A stretch of 41,499 nucleotides of DNA from a bacterium (GCA_021790215.1 JAJYIG010000004.1:1-41499), one strand, 5' to 3'. Shown: positions 8,620 through 16,968, counted from the stretch's first letter. Notes: generated from the sequence alone by a model not told the origin. Numbers and translations: made by a program.

Positions 8620-9501
8620 TTATGGAGTCGGCGTCAGTAAGGTGGCACTCTGGGTAGAAATTTGAGAATACTCATTAGAGACCCAACCGACAATTCCATT
8701 CGGAAGCCCAGCCACAGGCTCCTGATACTGAATTTCATACCATCCGGAAGCCACGTCTTGGTCAAGGTATGGATATTCACTTCCCGGTTTTACTTCAGCG
8801 ATCTCCTCTCCTGCATTCCCAGGCAGAGTCCTAACCCTCAAATACCCGGTTGGCGTTTTTAAAATTTTGACATATTTTTTTGGCTGATTTTGGGAGGAAG
8901 GAACCGTCTCGGAAGACGTCTCTGTTTTAATGTCCTTGCCCAACTTGGCAAAAACAGTAAGTCTATAACCGCTAAACGCTTGGACAGTCATTACCCTATC
9001 AACATATCCGGGAGCCTTAACTGTAATCCTATGTTGGGCAGGGGAAATGTTCGAAAGTTTAAGAGGAGCAAAGCCCTGGGGTGTTCCGTCAATCGAAACC
9101 TGCGCGTTATCCGGGGTCGAAATAACAATAAGTCCAGCCCCTCTTCCTCCTTCTCTATTAAAAGAAAGAACATCTCCCGAGGATTCATCCTCGGATGTAG
9201 CAAACTCCCTTCTGATAACCGTTTGTATCCCTGAAACAAGTGTAATTCTAGTCTCATAAGGCACCAAATTTTGATCGGTTACTTTCGGAACCAATTTAAG
9301 AGTTATTTCACCAGCAGGGAAAGATCCTGTAAATGGTGTTGAACCGACCAAATTGCTATTAACGTACACGCTTGCAGAAGGAGTTGTATCTATCAAAATT
9401 CCACCAGGTTTTTCTTTAAAATAACCAAGTAAAAAATAGAGCGTAGTAATAAAAATGCCAATCGAGATTATTAATATAACTATTGTTCTGAAGACTTTCA
9501 T
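8620..9501 (-). CDS. Membrane-anchored PEGA-domain and SH3-like surface protein
   Basis: The protein starts with a single membrane helix (about residues 4-27). It continues outside the cell with two PEGA repeats (near 33-100 and 122-190; the second has VSIDGTPQGFAPLKL) and a bacterial SH3-like domain (TGYLRVRTLPG near residue 220). It ends in a Ser/Thr/Pro-rich tail. PEGA domains occur on surface proteins and SH3-like domains often bind cell-wall peptides. The ATG at 9501 is chosen over 9573: it places the helix at the N-terminus and has a TGCTACACT box eight bases upstream. 293 residues; a cell-wall role is inferred. Confidence 0.82.
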   Translation of the reverse strand: MKVFRTIVILIISIGIFITTLYFLLGYFKEKPGGILIDTTPSASVYVNSNLVGSTPFTGSFPAGEITLKLVPKVTDQNLVPYETRITLVSGIQTVIRREFATSEDESSGDVLSFNREGGRGAGLIVISTPDNAQVSIDGTPQGFAPLKLSNISPAQHRITVKAPGYVDRVMTVQAFSGYRLTVFAKLGKDIKTETSSETVPSSQNQPKKYVKILKTPTGYLRVRTLPGNAGEEIAEVKPGSEYPYLDQDVASGWYEIQYQEPVAGLPNGIVGWVSNEYSQISTQSATLLTPTP

Positions 9502-9509
9502 TACTGGCG

Positions 9510-9518
9510 AGTGTAGCA
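9510..9518 (-). promoter_or_regulatory. Extended -10 of the PEGA gene
   Basis: On the minus strand TGCTACACT (TGn plus TACACT) ends eight bases before the ATG at 9501. Confidence 0.5.
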
Positions 9519-9534
9519 TATGATAAGCAAGGCT

Positions 9535-9565
9535 TACCACTCGGCTTACTGCAAGCCTCGTGGTA
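9535..9565. repeat. Inverted repeat between the PEGA gene and tRNA-Cys
   Basis: TACCAC-TC-GGCTT (9535-9547) faces AAGCC-TC-GTGGTA (9553-9565) around a 5-base centre. Eleven of 13 positions pair. It overlaps the tRNA -10 element and lies just upstream of the PEGA promoter, so it could be an operator acting on both. Confidence 0.6.
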
Positions 9566-9569
9566 GAAT
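9561..9569 (+). promoter_or_regulatory. Extended -10 of tRNA-Cys
   Basis: TGGTAGAAT fits TGnTAnnnT and lies 15 bases before the tRNA 5' end, leaving room for a short leader to be trimmed by RNase P. Confidence 0.55.
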
Positions 9570-9584
9570 ACAAGAGACCTCAGC

Positions 9585-9655
9585 GACCGGATGCTCGAGT
9601 GGCTAGAGAGCGGTCTGCAAAACCGCGTACACGGGTTCGAATCCCGTTCCGGTCT
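9585..9655 (+). tRNA. tRNA-Cys(GCA)
   Basis: The 71-base sequence folds as a cloverleaf. The 7-bp acceptor stem is GACCGGA with TCCGGTC. The D arm has a 3-bp CTC/GAG stem. The anticodon stem is GCGGT/ACCGC with loop CTGCAAA (anticodon GCA), and the T stem is ACGGG/CCCGT with loop TTCGAAT. The discriminator base is U, as expected for cysteine tRNA. CCA is not encoded and must be added enzymatically. The 3' half is duplicated 83 bases downstream. Confidence 0.96.
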
Positions 9656-9739
9656 CTCACAAAGTTCAATCCCGTCTCGGGACCCGAAAGTGCCAAGTAA
9701 AGTGTTTGATATTTTGCACACGAATCCCGTTCCGGTCTC
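9638..9739 (+). repeat. Direct repeat of the tRNA-Cys 3' end (9638-9656 and 9721-9739)
   Basis: CGAATCCCGTTCCGGTCTC occurs inside the tRNA and again, exactly, 83 bases downstream. A second pair, TCTCTCACAA (9653-9662 and 9748-9757), straddles the same segment. A copied tRNA 3' end is the usual mark of tyrosine-recombinase integration, but only 64 bases lie between the copies and no integrase is present. A lost element or a local duplication are both possible. Confidence 0.75.
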
Positions 9740-9822
9740 AAACCAAATCTCTCACAACCATATCCATTTAATATACGATACTATGAATATGTGTTGCTAA
9801 ACTGTTTCAGGTAATAAGAAAT

Positions 9823-9852
9823 TTGACTTTCCGGGTTTTCATGGGTTAAAAT
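9823..9852 (+). promoter_or_regulatory. Promoter of the M23 peptidase gene
   Basis: TTGACT (9823-9828) and TAAAAT (9847-9852) are separated by 18 bases. The expected start near 9860 would give a leader of about 87 bases, in contrast to the leaderless layout elsewhere in the window. Confidence 0.6.
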
Positions 9853-9860
9853 TGCGATTC

Positions 9861-9883
9861 ATCCCGCATAAAGCGGGATTTTT
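9861..9883 (+). terminator. Intrinsic-terminator-like hairpin at the start of the M23 leader
   Basis: ATCCCGC-ATAAA-GCGGGAT is a 7-bp stem followed by a T run. It could end tRNA-Cys transcription from upstream, or act as an attenuator or 5' cap hairpin for the promoter at 9823-9852. A further imperfect stem (CTCAC ... GTGAG, about 9890-9915) follows. Apart from these elements and the tRNA repeats I see no gene between 9656 and 9946. Confidence 0.7.
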
Positions 9884-9946
9884 ATTGACTCACGTAGCTT
9901 CAAAACTAGCTGTGAGGTTTTACCCGGAGCTCCCTCCCCGGTATCT

Positions 9947-10627
9947 ATGAGAAAAGTAACTCTCGAACTGCCCAAGTATCGCCTGCAGCTCCATATGAAG
10001 CTTACAAAAAGGCGTGAGCCTCTATTGGAAGAGCCCATTATCCCCACAACGTCTCTCATTAGGAAGAAATACAGAAAAGGGACGCTGCCTGGCAGGTTCG
10101 CAAGATATATGGCTGACCACAGAAATATCAGAAAGTTCTTTGCGGTCAATTTTGCAGCAGTAGCCATAACAGCCTCGTTAATGCCGTCCAAAAGCACAAA
10201 CATCTATGCTGCACCAAGCGATGACACAGTAATTCAATCTCAATATACCTTAGAAACACAAAAAACAACCATTTTTCCCCTCAACCAGTTCAGATTGAAC
10301 CAAGGATTTAGCTTTTTCCATCCGGGAGTTGATCTGGGAGCTGAAATTGGCGATCCTGTTAAACCAATGAGGGCGGGAGAAATTCAATTTGCCGGTTATA
10401 CAGATGACGGCTACGGCAACCTGATTATCGTCGATCACGGTAATGGGCTTACCACACGCTATGCTCATCTTTCAAAAATTTTTGTTTCCCTGGGACAAGA
10501 AGTGAATATTAATACAATTATCGGTCTAGTCGGAGTAACAGGGCACACTACCGGCCCGCATCTTCATTTTGAAGTCAGAATAAATGAAGCTCCTCAAAAC
10601 CCTCTTGATTACCTTCCGCTAAGATAA
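9947..10627 (+). CDS. Membrane-anchored M23 family peptidase (LytM-like)
   Basis: This 226-residue protein has a basic cytoplasmic N-terminus, a hydrophobic segment (about residues 62-80) and an extracellular M23 zinc peptidase domain. Zinc ligands are visible as His125 and Asp129 in HPGVD and His207 in HLHF; His205 is the likely catalytic base. The GHTTGPHLHFEV block is the family signature. It should cut peptide bridges in peptidoglycan, for growth, separation or remodelling. All key residues are present, so it is likely active rather than a LytM scaffold. Its leader is long and structured. Confidence 0.9.
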   Translation: MRKVTLELPKYRLQLHMKLTKRREPLLEEPIIPTTSLIRKKYRKGTLPGRFARYMADHRNIRKFFAVNFAAVAITASLMPSKSTNIYAAPSDDTVIQSQYTLETQKTTIFPLNQFRLNQGFSFFHPGVDLGAEIGDPVKPMRAGEIQFAGYTDDGYGNLIIVDHGNGLTTRYAHLSKIFVSLGQEVNINTIIGLVGVTGHTTGPHLHFEVRINEAPQNPLDYLPLR

Positions 10628-10634
10628 AGTCTAA

Positions 10635-11396
10635 CTATTTTGATACAGAGAAGATAAGTGGTTCCAGGAAAGAGGTGGTCATTCCTTTCCACATTTCTGG
10701 CACAACAAAAGGTTCAGCACCACAAAGCTCTGCCCTCTTTTTATATTCCTCCTGAACCTCGGACGGCCAAGATTCAGCGATAAAGAGCGTTGTTGGCCTT
10801 ATAGTAGTCACGATACTACGGTAATACTCATTAGAGTAATTAAGCCCCTCAGTCATGCCTAAAGTATTAACCAGACAAGAATTTATGAACATATTTTTTC
10901 TCTGGTCATCAGTTAACTCAAGTCTTCTTCCTTTAAACTTTGTGGTTCTTTCCCCGCTTTCTATTATCAAAATCAAATGATCACAACAACGTCTCACAGC
11001 CGCCAATTCAAGAATTTGGACGGGTGTCAGTCTTCGATAATGACCAAATTTCAAACCTACGTCCAGTCCTTTTTCTTTAAGAGATTGAGCCTTCTTCCCA
11101 ATTTCATCAATAGGTAGAAACTCTCCATAACCACCATCCGGAAGCGTTGTCAAAAGCTCGTAAACCTCCCCTTGAGTAATTTTTCCAGATTTTACTGCTG
11201 CCTCGCGGATAATGCTAAAGTTGCGGGAGTCAAATTTCTTGCCGCTTGTAACCCACATTGAATAAAATCCGGCAATTATTCTTGCTATGTCCAACTTTTT
11301 GAGAGTCGGCCCAGAAAATCTCTCCGTAAATATTGTAGCCAAACGGCTTGCAACCCAATCGGAAAGAGCTGCCTCAAATTCAAATTCTCTAGACAC
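10635..11396 (-). CDS. Divergent nucleotidyltransferase-like (HIGH superfamily) protein, uncertain
   Basis: This 253-residue soluble protein has a helical N-terminal half. The C-terminal half resembles a cytidylyltransferase-type Rossmann fold: a strand leading into GHYRRLTPVQ where HxGH would be, a strand HLILIIES, an arginine-rich loop (RRLELTDDQRKNM), and later RPTTLFIAESWP. The catalytic HxGH is incomplete, with only the first His in place, so activity is doubtful. It begins with GTG at 11396; no better start lies nearby, and TGTTAAATT lies six bases upstream. It sits downstream of groEL but has its own promoter. The assignment is a weak fold-level guess. Confidence 0.5.
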   Translation of the reverse strand: MSREFEFEAALSDWVASRLATIFTERFSGPTLKKLDIARIIAGFYSMWVTSGKKFDSRNFSIIREAAVKSGKITQGEVYELLTTLPDGGYGEFLPIDEIGKKAQSLKEKGLDVGLKFGHYRRLTPVQILELAAVRRCCDHLILIIESGERTTKFKGRRLELTDDQRKNMFINSCLVNTLGMTEGLNYSNEYYRSIVTTIRPTTLFIAESWPSEVQEEYKKRAELCGAEPFVVPEMWKGMTTSFLEPLIFSVSK

Positions 11397-11402
11397 TAAG
11401 GA

Positions 11403-11411
11403 AATTTAACA
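11403..11411 (-). promoter_or_regulatory. Extended -10 before the GTG start at 11396
   Basis: On the minus strand TGTTAAATT ends six bases before the GTG, which supports both the start codon and a transcript separate from groEL. Confidence 0.55.
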
Positions 11412-11433
11412 CCGAGAGGTCGTGAAGTCAAAA

Positions 11434-13062
11434 TTAATAATCCATTCCGCCCATGCCGGGCGCAGGCATAGTGGGCTCTTTCTTTTCCTCAGGAATATCA
11501 GTCACAAGGCCTTCTGTTGTCAAAACCATCATAGCAACAGAAGAGGCGTTTTGAAGGGCCGAACGGGTAACTTTAACTGGATCCAAAACTCCAAACTTAG
11601 TCATGGAACCAAACTCGGAAGTTAGAGCATTGTAACCAAAATCCTTATCTTTACTTGCCAAAACCTTCTTAAGAACAATATCGTCATCATCACCTGCATT
11701 TTTGACAAGCCATCTAATGGGTTCCTCGAGGGATTCGTAAATAATATCCAACCCCACCTGTTCATCAGAATTTCCGGCCTTAATGGATTTAACAACCTCT
11801 CTGGCCCTAAGAAGCGCAGTTTCGCCCCCGGGAACAATTCCTTCTTCAATTGCCGCTTTGGTTGCTCCTACCGCGTCTTTAACTCTTTCCTTCTTGTCAT
11901 TAAGTTCAATCTCTGTTGCAGCCCCAACATTAATTTGGGCAACTCCTCCCGAAAGCTTTGCCAACCTTTCCTCAAGTTTATCGCGGTCAAAATCAGAATC
12001 CGTTGCTTTGATTTGTTTTTTGATAGATTCCACTCTAGCGTCAATTGCCGCCTTTTCCCCTTTGCCACCGATAACTCTTGCATTATCTTTATCCGCCCAA
12101 ATTTTATCTGCCCTACCCAAGTCTGTTACTTCAATTGATTCAAAAGTTCTCCCAGTATCCTCACTTATAACCGTTCCTCCAGTAAGAATGGCGATATCCT
12201 CAAGCATCTCTTTGCGCCTATCACCAAATCCGGGTGATTTAATTGCCAGCACATTGAAAGTGCCGCGAAGTTTATTTACAACCAGTGTGGCAAGCGCCTC
12301 TCCTTCAATCTCGTCAGCAATAATTACCAAATTCTTACTTACTTTAACGAACTTCTCCAGAAAAGGAAGAAGGTCTGCAATTGCTGAAATCTTTTTGTCT
12401 GTCAAAAGAATGTAGGCGTCTTCCATTTCAGCCTCCATCCTGTCTGCGTTGGTTACAAAATAAGCTGACGCATATCCTCTATCAAATTCCATCCCCTCTT
12501 TATATTCGATATCTATTGTCAAACCTTTTCCTTCCTCAACAGTAACAACTCCATCCCGTCCGACTTTATCTAGTGCCTCGGCAATTTTAGCTCCTATTTC
12601 AGAGTCTCCCGCCGAAATCGTCGCAACTTGAGATATCTCCGAATGGTTTTTTATGGGTTTGGCCATTCTCTTTAATTCTGCTACAACTGCCTCAGTAGCC
12701 TTCTCAATTCCCTTTTTAACAATCATCGGGTTTGCCCCGGCATCAATCTTGACCATCCCTTTTTGGGTAATTACCTGAGCCAAAAGAGTAGATGTTGTTG
12801 TACCGTCCCCCGCATTATCATTGGTTTTACTTGCAGCTTCCTTAACAAGCTGTGCCCCCATATTTTCAAACGGGTCGGCAAGATCAATTTCCTTGGCTAC
12901 ACTTACTCCATCGTGAACAATATTGGGCGCTCCCCATTTTTTGTCCAAAGCAATATTCCTCCCTTTGGGTCCAAGGGTGGTCACAACAGCTTTGGCAACA
13001 GTATCAATTCCTTTTAATAACGATTCCCTTGCGTCTTTAGAAAACTTTAGTTGTTTTGCCAT
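11434..13062 (-). CDS. groEL: Chaperonin GroEL (Hsp60)
   Basis: At 542 residues this is a full-length type I chaperonin that folds proteins inside a double ring capped by GroES. The nucleotide loop [10 protein letters not shown], the apical-domain stretch and EEGIVPGGE near residue 405 are typical. The tail is the Gly/Met-rich PGMGGM type. It lies 27 bases after groES in the same transcript. A long open frame on the opposite strand (11783-12415) is a codon-bias shadow. Confidence 0.98.
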   Translation of the reverse strand: MAKQLKFSKDARESLLKGIDTVAKAVVTTLGPKGRNIALDKKWGAPNIVHDGVSVAKEIDLADPFENMGAQLVKEAASKTNDNAGDGTTTSTLLAQVITQKGMVKIDAGANPMIVKKGIEKATEAVVAELKRMAKPIKNHSEISQVATISAGDSEIGAKIAEALDKVGRDGVVTVEEGKGLTIDIEYKEGMEFDRGYASAYFVTNADRMEAEMEDAYILLTDKKISAIADLLPFLEKFVKVSKNLVIIADEIEGEALATLVVNKLRGTFNVLAIKSPGFGDRRKEMLEDIAILTGGTVISEDTGRTFESIEVTDLGRADKIWADKDNARVIGGKGEKAAIDARVESIKKQIKATDSDFDRDKLEERLAKLSGGVAQINVGAATEIELNDKKERVKDAVGATKAAIEEGIVPGGETALLRAREVVKSIKAGNSDEQVGLDIIYESLEEPIRWLVKNAGDDDDIVLKKVLASKDKDFGYNALTSEFGSMTKFGVLDPVKVTRSALQNASSVAMMVLTTEGLVTDIPEEKKEPTMPAPGMGGMDY

Positions 13063-13089
13063 AAAATGTATATCGGAACAATAAATATT

Positions 13090-13386
13090 TTATCCCTCAA
13101 TAGCTAAAATATCTTCGAATTTAACAAAAAGATATTCTTTACCGCTAATTTTAACCTCATTCCCTCCCCATTTTTTATAGATAACAACATCTCCCACTTT
13201 TACAGGAGATATTTTTTTGGCACCCGAATCGGTGATCTCATCAGTCCCAGCCGCCAGCACCTTTCCCTTTTGGGGTTTTTCCGAAACATTTTCGGGAAGA
13301 TAAATACCGGAAGCGGTTTTGGTTTCCGCCTCAAGAGGCTCAATAAGAAGATATCCTGCGGTAGGTTTTAGATTTAATTTAGTCAT
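13090..13386 (-). CDS. groES: Co-chaperonin GroES
   Basis: The 98-residue product forms the heptameric lid of GroEL. It begins LKPTAGYLLIEPLEAE and contains the mobile-loop stretch TASGIYLPENVSEKPQKG and the conserved KVGDVVIYKKWGG near residue 70. It is the first gene of the groES-groEL operon and follows a consensus promoter with a CIRCE operator, so heat-shock control by an HrcA repressor encoded elsewhere is expected. Confidence 0.97.
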   Translation of the reverse strand: MTKLNLKPTAGYLLIEPLEAETKTASGIYLPENVSEKPQKGKVLAAGTDEITDSGAKKISPVKVGDVVIYKKWGGNEVKISGKEYLFVKFEDILAIEG

Positions 13387-13416
13387 TTTTTTATTTTAGA
13401 AAAAAACAGCATCTGG

Positions 13417-13443
13417 TTAGCATTCCAGACACCTGAGTGCTAT
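13417..13443 (-). promoter_or_regulatory. CIRCE operator of groES-groEL
   Basis: Read on the plus strand, TTAGCATTC is separated by nine bases from GAGTGCTAT. The consensus is TTAGCACTC-N9-GAGTGCTAA, so each arm differs at one base. Its right arm overlaps the -10 hexamer, the geometry expected for HrcA repression. Confidence 0.9.
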
Positions 13444-13470
13444 TGTAAAAATACTAAAATCTATTGTCAA
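13442..13470 (-). promoter_or_regulatory. Sigma-70-type promoter of groES-groEL
   Basis: On the minus strand TTGACA (13465-13470), a 17-base spacer and TACAAT (13442-13447) form a near-consensus promoter. The leader of about 50 bases makes it one of the few clearly leadered units here. Confidence 0.9.
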
Positions 13471-13505
13471 GTGCCACTTCTTATTTTTGAACACATTAAG
13501 AGAAA

Positions 13506-14387
13506 TTATGTTAGAAGAGAAAGTTGTTTTGATACTAATTTTCCCCAATCGTTCGGATGAAAAAGAGCCCTCGTGGGGGTAATTGTCTCATGTGTAATTT
13601 TTTTCTTCATGTAAGAATATTGAAAATTAAACGCCAACTTTTCAAAAAGAACTGTGAGATAAGATCTTGATAACTGACGTAATTTTTTTATCTGCCCACT
13701 TTTTTCCTTTATCCTTACCGAACCGGGCCAATAAGAAAGAATCCATTTGTTTTCCCAGAGAAATTTTTCGTAGGTCTTGCCCTTATTTACAAGCGGTACT
13801 ATTTGGGCAATCTCGTGCGCCGTATAGAAGTTTCTCTTTCCCTTATTCCAAACCAAGTCGCTTTCGTCAAGCCACACATTTAAACAGAGTTTGTCCTTTT
13901 GTTCCTGAACGCTCGGCCTACGTAACGAAAATCGCGTGGGTAAAAGCATTAGATAAACAAATAGACGTGTCATCCAGAGGGTTCCTTTTTTCGTCACCAA
14001 CATCAAATCAATATCGCTTTCCTCACTCGAATTTCCCATTGCCAAAGACCCTGTTACAGCCACCATTTTGATTGAGGGAACAAGAGTCAAAAGTTTTGAG
14101 ACTCTCTCCGCAATTCTCATCTTTCTTTCAGAAATCCTGCCTCTTAGTATTCTTTTATAAACCAGTCCTTCTCTGCCGTTCAGAAACCAGTAACCGTTTC
14201 TGTCGACAACCTCTATTGAGCGATCATGTCCCAAAATTTTATTTTCTCCCGCGCGCCAGCGGACAATCTCGTAAAAACTAAGAGGGTAATCAAAAATATT
14301 ATGATAAAGAACTGAAAATCTCTCACCCGGGGTTAATGCGTCATGGCTGGAACTATTTATTGTAGAAATTGTATAAAGATTCTGCAT
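13506..14387 (-). CDS. Nucleotidyltransferase-domain protein
   Basis: The 293-residue protein has a MNT/pol-beta-type nucleotidyltransferase core with the signature GSLAMGNSSEESDIDLMLV near residues 112-130; the two Asp of SDIDL are the metal ligands. An N-terminal helical region of about 90 residues resembles a winged helix. The C-terminal 150 residues hold the rest of the catalytic fold and a helical tail. It lies eight bases after the solute-binding protein gene and is probably co-transcribed. The substrate (a nucleotide, protein or small molecule) cannot be read from the sequence. Confidence 0.75.
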   Translation of the reverse strand: MQNLYTISTINSSSHDALTPGERFSVLYHNIFDYPLSFYEIVRWRAGENKILGHDRSIEVVDRNGYWFLNGREGLVYKRILRGRISERKMRIAERVSKLLTLVPSIKMVAVTGSLAMGNSSEESDIDLMLVTKKGTLWMTRLFVYLMLLPTRFSLRRPSVQEQKDKLCLNVWLDESDLVWNKGKRNFYTAHEIAQIVPLVNKGKTYEKFLWENKWILSYWPGSVRIKEKSGQIKKLRQLSRSYLTVLFEKLAFNFQYSYMKKKITHETITPTRALFHPNDWGKLVSKQLSLLT

Positions 14388-14395
14388 TACAACTA

Positions 14396-15841
14396 TTATT
14401 TGGTAGAAAGCCCATACTGGGAAAGAACCTGTTTAACCCCTTGGGCACATGTAGCCAAAGCGGCAGACGCACTTTCTTTGCCATCAGCTACAGCGTTAAC
14501 TGCGTCCCCAAAGTAATTAATAAGCTGTGTGTTAATTCCTGTCGGCCCGTCAAAAGTACGGCTATCAAGATACCAACTGCGGGCTCCTACCGCCTGGCTA
14601 ACTATTGACCCGAGAATGGGTTGACCGCTCAAAAGAGATGCCATATCCGTTCTTGGATATGGCTCGCCAAAACTTCTTATCGCTGATTCGTTTTTATAAA
14701 GCTTCTGTAAAGAATCCTGGGTACTTAAAAACTTTAAGAAATCCCAAGCAATGGTCTTGTTGGAGCTTTTAGACCAGACCCCTTGAGCCCAATATGTTGC
14801 GTAGGTAATATCGGGATCGTTTGGGTTGTCTTTTGGAAGTTGTGGGACAGGAACTGTTTCAAACTTTAAATTAGGATTTTGTTGTTCGATTTCAAAAGCT
14901 CTCCAGCTAGGTCCAAAATACATCGCCAAATTGCCTGAAGCAAAAGCTTGAGTTGAAGAAGGAAGTGTGGTGTCCCATTCATCATAAACTGTGGAAAAAT
15001 TAGTAAAGAAAGTCAAAGCACCCTCAGCCGCTGGTCCAGTGGGGTTACTCAAGTCTACCCCATTTTGAATCATCATTAAGGCCAAAATTTCCGGCCACTG
15101 ATCTACATTTTCTGTTCTTCCAAGTGCTATTTCCGACTGGGTAATAACTCCCTGATCATTCTTTTTAGTAAGAGCCAAATACTGCGGACTCGTAAGCTGA
15201 TTCCAATCGGTGGGTGGTTTTAGCCCAGCTGAATTTAAAATGTCCGTATTAACAAAAAGTGTTAAAGCATCATATTCCAAAGGAATCCCTACAATGGAAT
15301 TTCCTAAGGTTAAATCGGATGAGGCAATGGGATAAAACGTTTTTGCGTAATCCGCCGGATTCATGACAGATGCAGGAAGACTATCCAAGTCATTTTTAAA
15401 CATCGGTACCCAGCTATTGTGGAATGCAAAAATATCCGGGCCATCTCCTTTAGCCAAAGCGCTTGTCAACCTCTCCCTGTAATCTTGCTGGGATTGGGCA
15501 ACATAGGTAATCTTAACTCCCGGGTGGGAAGATTCGTACGCAGAAATAAGTGGAATAACTACAGATTTATCTTCCCAAAGTCCCCACCAGGTAATTTCAC
15601 CGGAATTGGCACTCTTTTGTCCTAGAAATTTATATGCAAGCCCTATGAATAGCACAAGAACGAAAAATCCCACCACCCCAAGAAGTATCGCTTTAGGAAA
15701 CTTCCTTTTTATCGGAGGTTGAACATTTGATGGTGATGAAGAAGCAGAAGCGGTTGGTACAACAGGTTGTTGTACCGGAATTTGTGGGGCCGGGGGAACT
15801 GGCAGCGGGTTGGTACTTTCAAAGATGTTTTTGGGCGGCAT
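14396..15841 (-). CDS. Extracellular solute-binding protein, ABC sugar-binding type
   Basis: The 481-residue protein has a proline-rich cytoplasmic N-terminus (about 45 residues), one uncleaved-looking membrane helix (about 48-70) and a family 1 binding-protein domain starting at GEITWWGLWED. The pattern GDGPDIFAFHNSWVPMF is typical of sugar-binding proteins. It is tethered by a helix instead of a lipid. No permease or ATPase gene is nearby, so any transporter must be encoded elsewhere, or the protein may act as a stand-alone binder. Confidence 0.87.
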   Translation of the reverse strand: MPPKNIFESTNPLPVPPAPQIPVQQPVVPTASASSSPSNVQPPIKRKFPKAILLGVVGFFVLVLFIGLAYKFLGQKSANSGEITWWGLWEDKSVVIPLISAYESSHPGVKITYVAQSQQDYRERLTSALAKGDGPDIFAFHNSWVPMFKNDLDSLPASVMNPADYAKTFYPIASSDLTLGNSIVGIPLEYDALTLFVNTDILNSAGLKPPTDWNQLTSPQYLALTKKNDQGVITQSEIALGRTENVDQWPEILALMMIQNGVDLSNPTGPAAEGALTFFTNFSTVYDEWDTTLPSSTQAFASGNLAMYFGPSWRAFEIEQQNPNLKFETVPVPQLPKDNPNDPDITYATYWAQGVWSKSSNKTIAWDFLKFLSTQDSLQKLYKNESAIRSFGEPYPRTDMASLLSGQPILGSIVSQAVGARSWYLDSRTFDGPTGINTQLINYFGDAVNAVADGKESASAALATCAQGVKQVLSQYGLSTK

Positions 15842-15864
15842 TTTTGGCTTTTGATCCTATCTAA

Positions 15865-16968
15865 ATGGTATCATATACGTTGTCCGACTTAAATATGTTA
15901 CCAGAAAAAGTAGTTAAACCCGGCAAAAATGGTGTTTTAAAGGCAGTCGATGTCTTTAATAAAGGAGGCTTGGTAATTTATCCTACAGAGACCCTTTATG
16001 GGATAGGGGCTGACGCAACTAACCCCGAAGCCATCAAGAAGCTAACAGAATATAAAAATCGCTCTTTTGGCAAGCCATATTCCATTGCAGTAATTAATCA
16101 AGAAATGGCAGAAGAATATGTGCAGTTGAATAATACTGCCAAGAATCTGTATAGACAGTTTCTTCCCGGACCTCTCACTATAATTTCCAAAGGGAAACAT
16201 CGGGTGGCTCCTGGTGTAGAAAGTGAAGAGGGAACGTTGGGAATAAGAATTCCTGATTACAAACTGGTTATTGATATTGTAAAAACACTTGGGAGACCAA
16301 TCACAGCGACCTCAGCAAACGCTAGCTATAAGAAGCGTCCTTACAAAATTTCAGATATTCTAAACAGTCTAAGCCGAAAGCAAATAGGGTTAATAGATTT
16401 AATCATTGACGCCGGAGAGTTACCAAAAAATGATCCGTCAACTGTCATTGACACATCCCTTGACTACAAGGTTACTCTACGACAAGGCAAAATCAAATTT
16501 TCCGATAAAAATGAAATTCTCAGTAGAAGTGAGGAAAATACACAAAATCTTGCAAAAGAAATCTGGCAAAAATACGAACACAATTACAAACACCGGGCTA
16601 TTATATTCGCACTTCAGGGGGAAATGGGTGCTGGTAAAACTATTTTTACTAAGGGTCTGGGTAAAGCAATGGAGATAACGGAATTAATCACCTCCCCCAC
16701 CTTTGCCCTGGAAAACGAATATAGTAAAGGTGGCAAAAAGCTTTATCACTTTGATGCATGGAGAATGAAAAATTCGGAAGAACTTAAAGTCCTGGGGTTC
16801 GATAAATTGATAAAGAATAAATCTGTAATTTCTATTGAGTGGGCCGAAAGAGTTGGTGATATTATCCACAAGTTTGATGATGAAGCAATAATTATTTGGA
16901 TAAAAATAGAAAATCCACAAGCCGGCGGAGAAAACGAAAGAATTATCTCATGGGGAATCACAAAATGA
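15865..16968 (+). CDS. TsaC (YrdC/Sua5)-TsaE fusion, tRNA t6A biosynthesis
   Basis: This single chain joins two steps of N6-threonylcarbamoyladenosine synthesis on tRNA. Residues about 20-205 form a YrdC/Sua5 domain (GLVIYPTETLYGIGADA, LPGPLTII, PITATSANAS), which makes threonylcarbamoyl-AMP. Residues about 220-355 form a TsaE ATPase, with Walker A GEMGAGKT (252-259), SPTFALENEY, LYHFDAWR and a late SIEWAERV. The two are normally separate genes. The stop overlaps the tsaD start (ATGA). The ATG at 15895 is a possible alternative start. Confidence 0.93.
   Translation: MVSYTLSDLNMLPEKVVKPGKNGVLKAVDVFNKGGLVIYPTETLYGIGADATNPEAIKKLTEYKNRSFGKPYSIAVINQEMAEEYVQLNNTAKNLYRQFLPGPLTIISKGKHRVAPGVESEEGTLGIRIPDYKLVIDIVKTLGRPITATSANASYKKRPYKISDILNSLSRKQIGLIDLIIDAGELPKNDPSTVIDTSLDYKVTLRQGKIKFSDKNEILSRSEENTQNLAKEIWQKYEHNYKHRAIIFALQGEMGAGKTIFTKGLGKAMEITELITSPTFALENEYSKGGKKLYHFDAWRMKNSEELKVLGFDKLIKNKSVISIEWAERVGDIIHKFDDEAIIIWIKIENPQAGGENERIISWGITK

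Noticed and set aside
9416-9721. 101-residue open frame running through tRNA-Cys
   Set aside because: It crosses the tRNA, the promoters and the start of the PEGA gene, so it cannot be a normal coding gene.
9638-9757. CRISPR array
   Set aside because: There are only two repeat copies, one of them being part of a tRNA, and no cas gene is present.
9591-9800. 69-residue plus-strand open frame beginning inside tRNA-Cys
   Set aside because: It begins within the tRNA D arm; its length is chance.
11783-12415. 210-residue open frame antisense to groEL
   Set aside because: It is a Ser/Leu-rich mirror of the groEL codons with no start signal; groEL on the other strand is certain.
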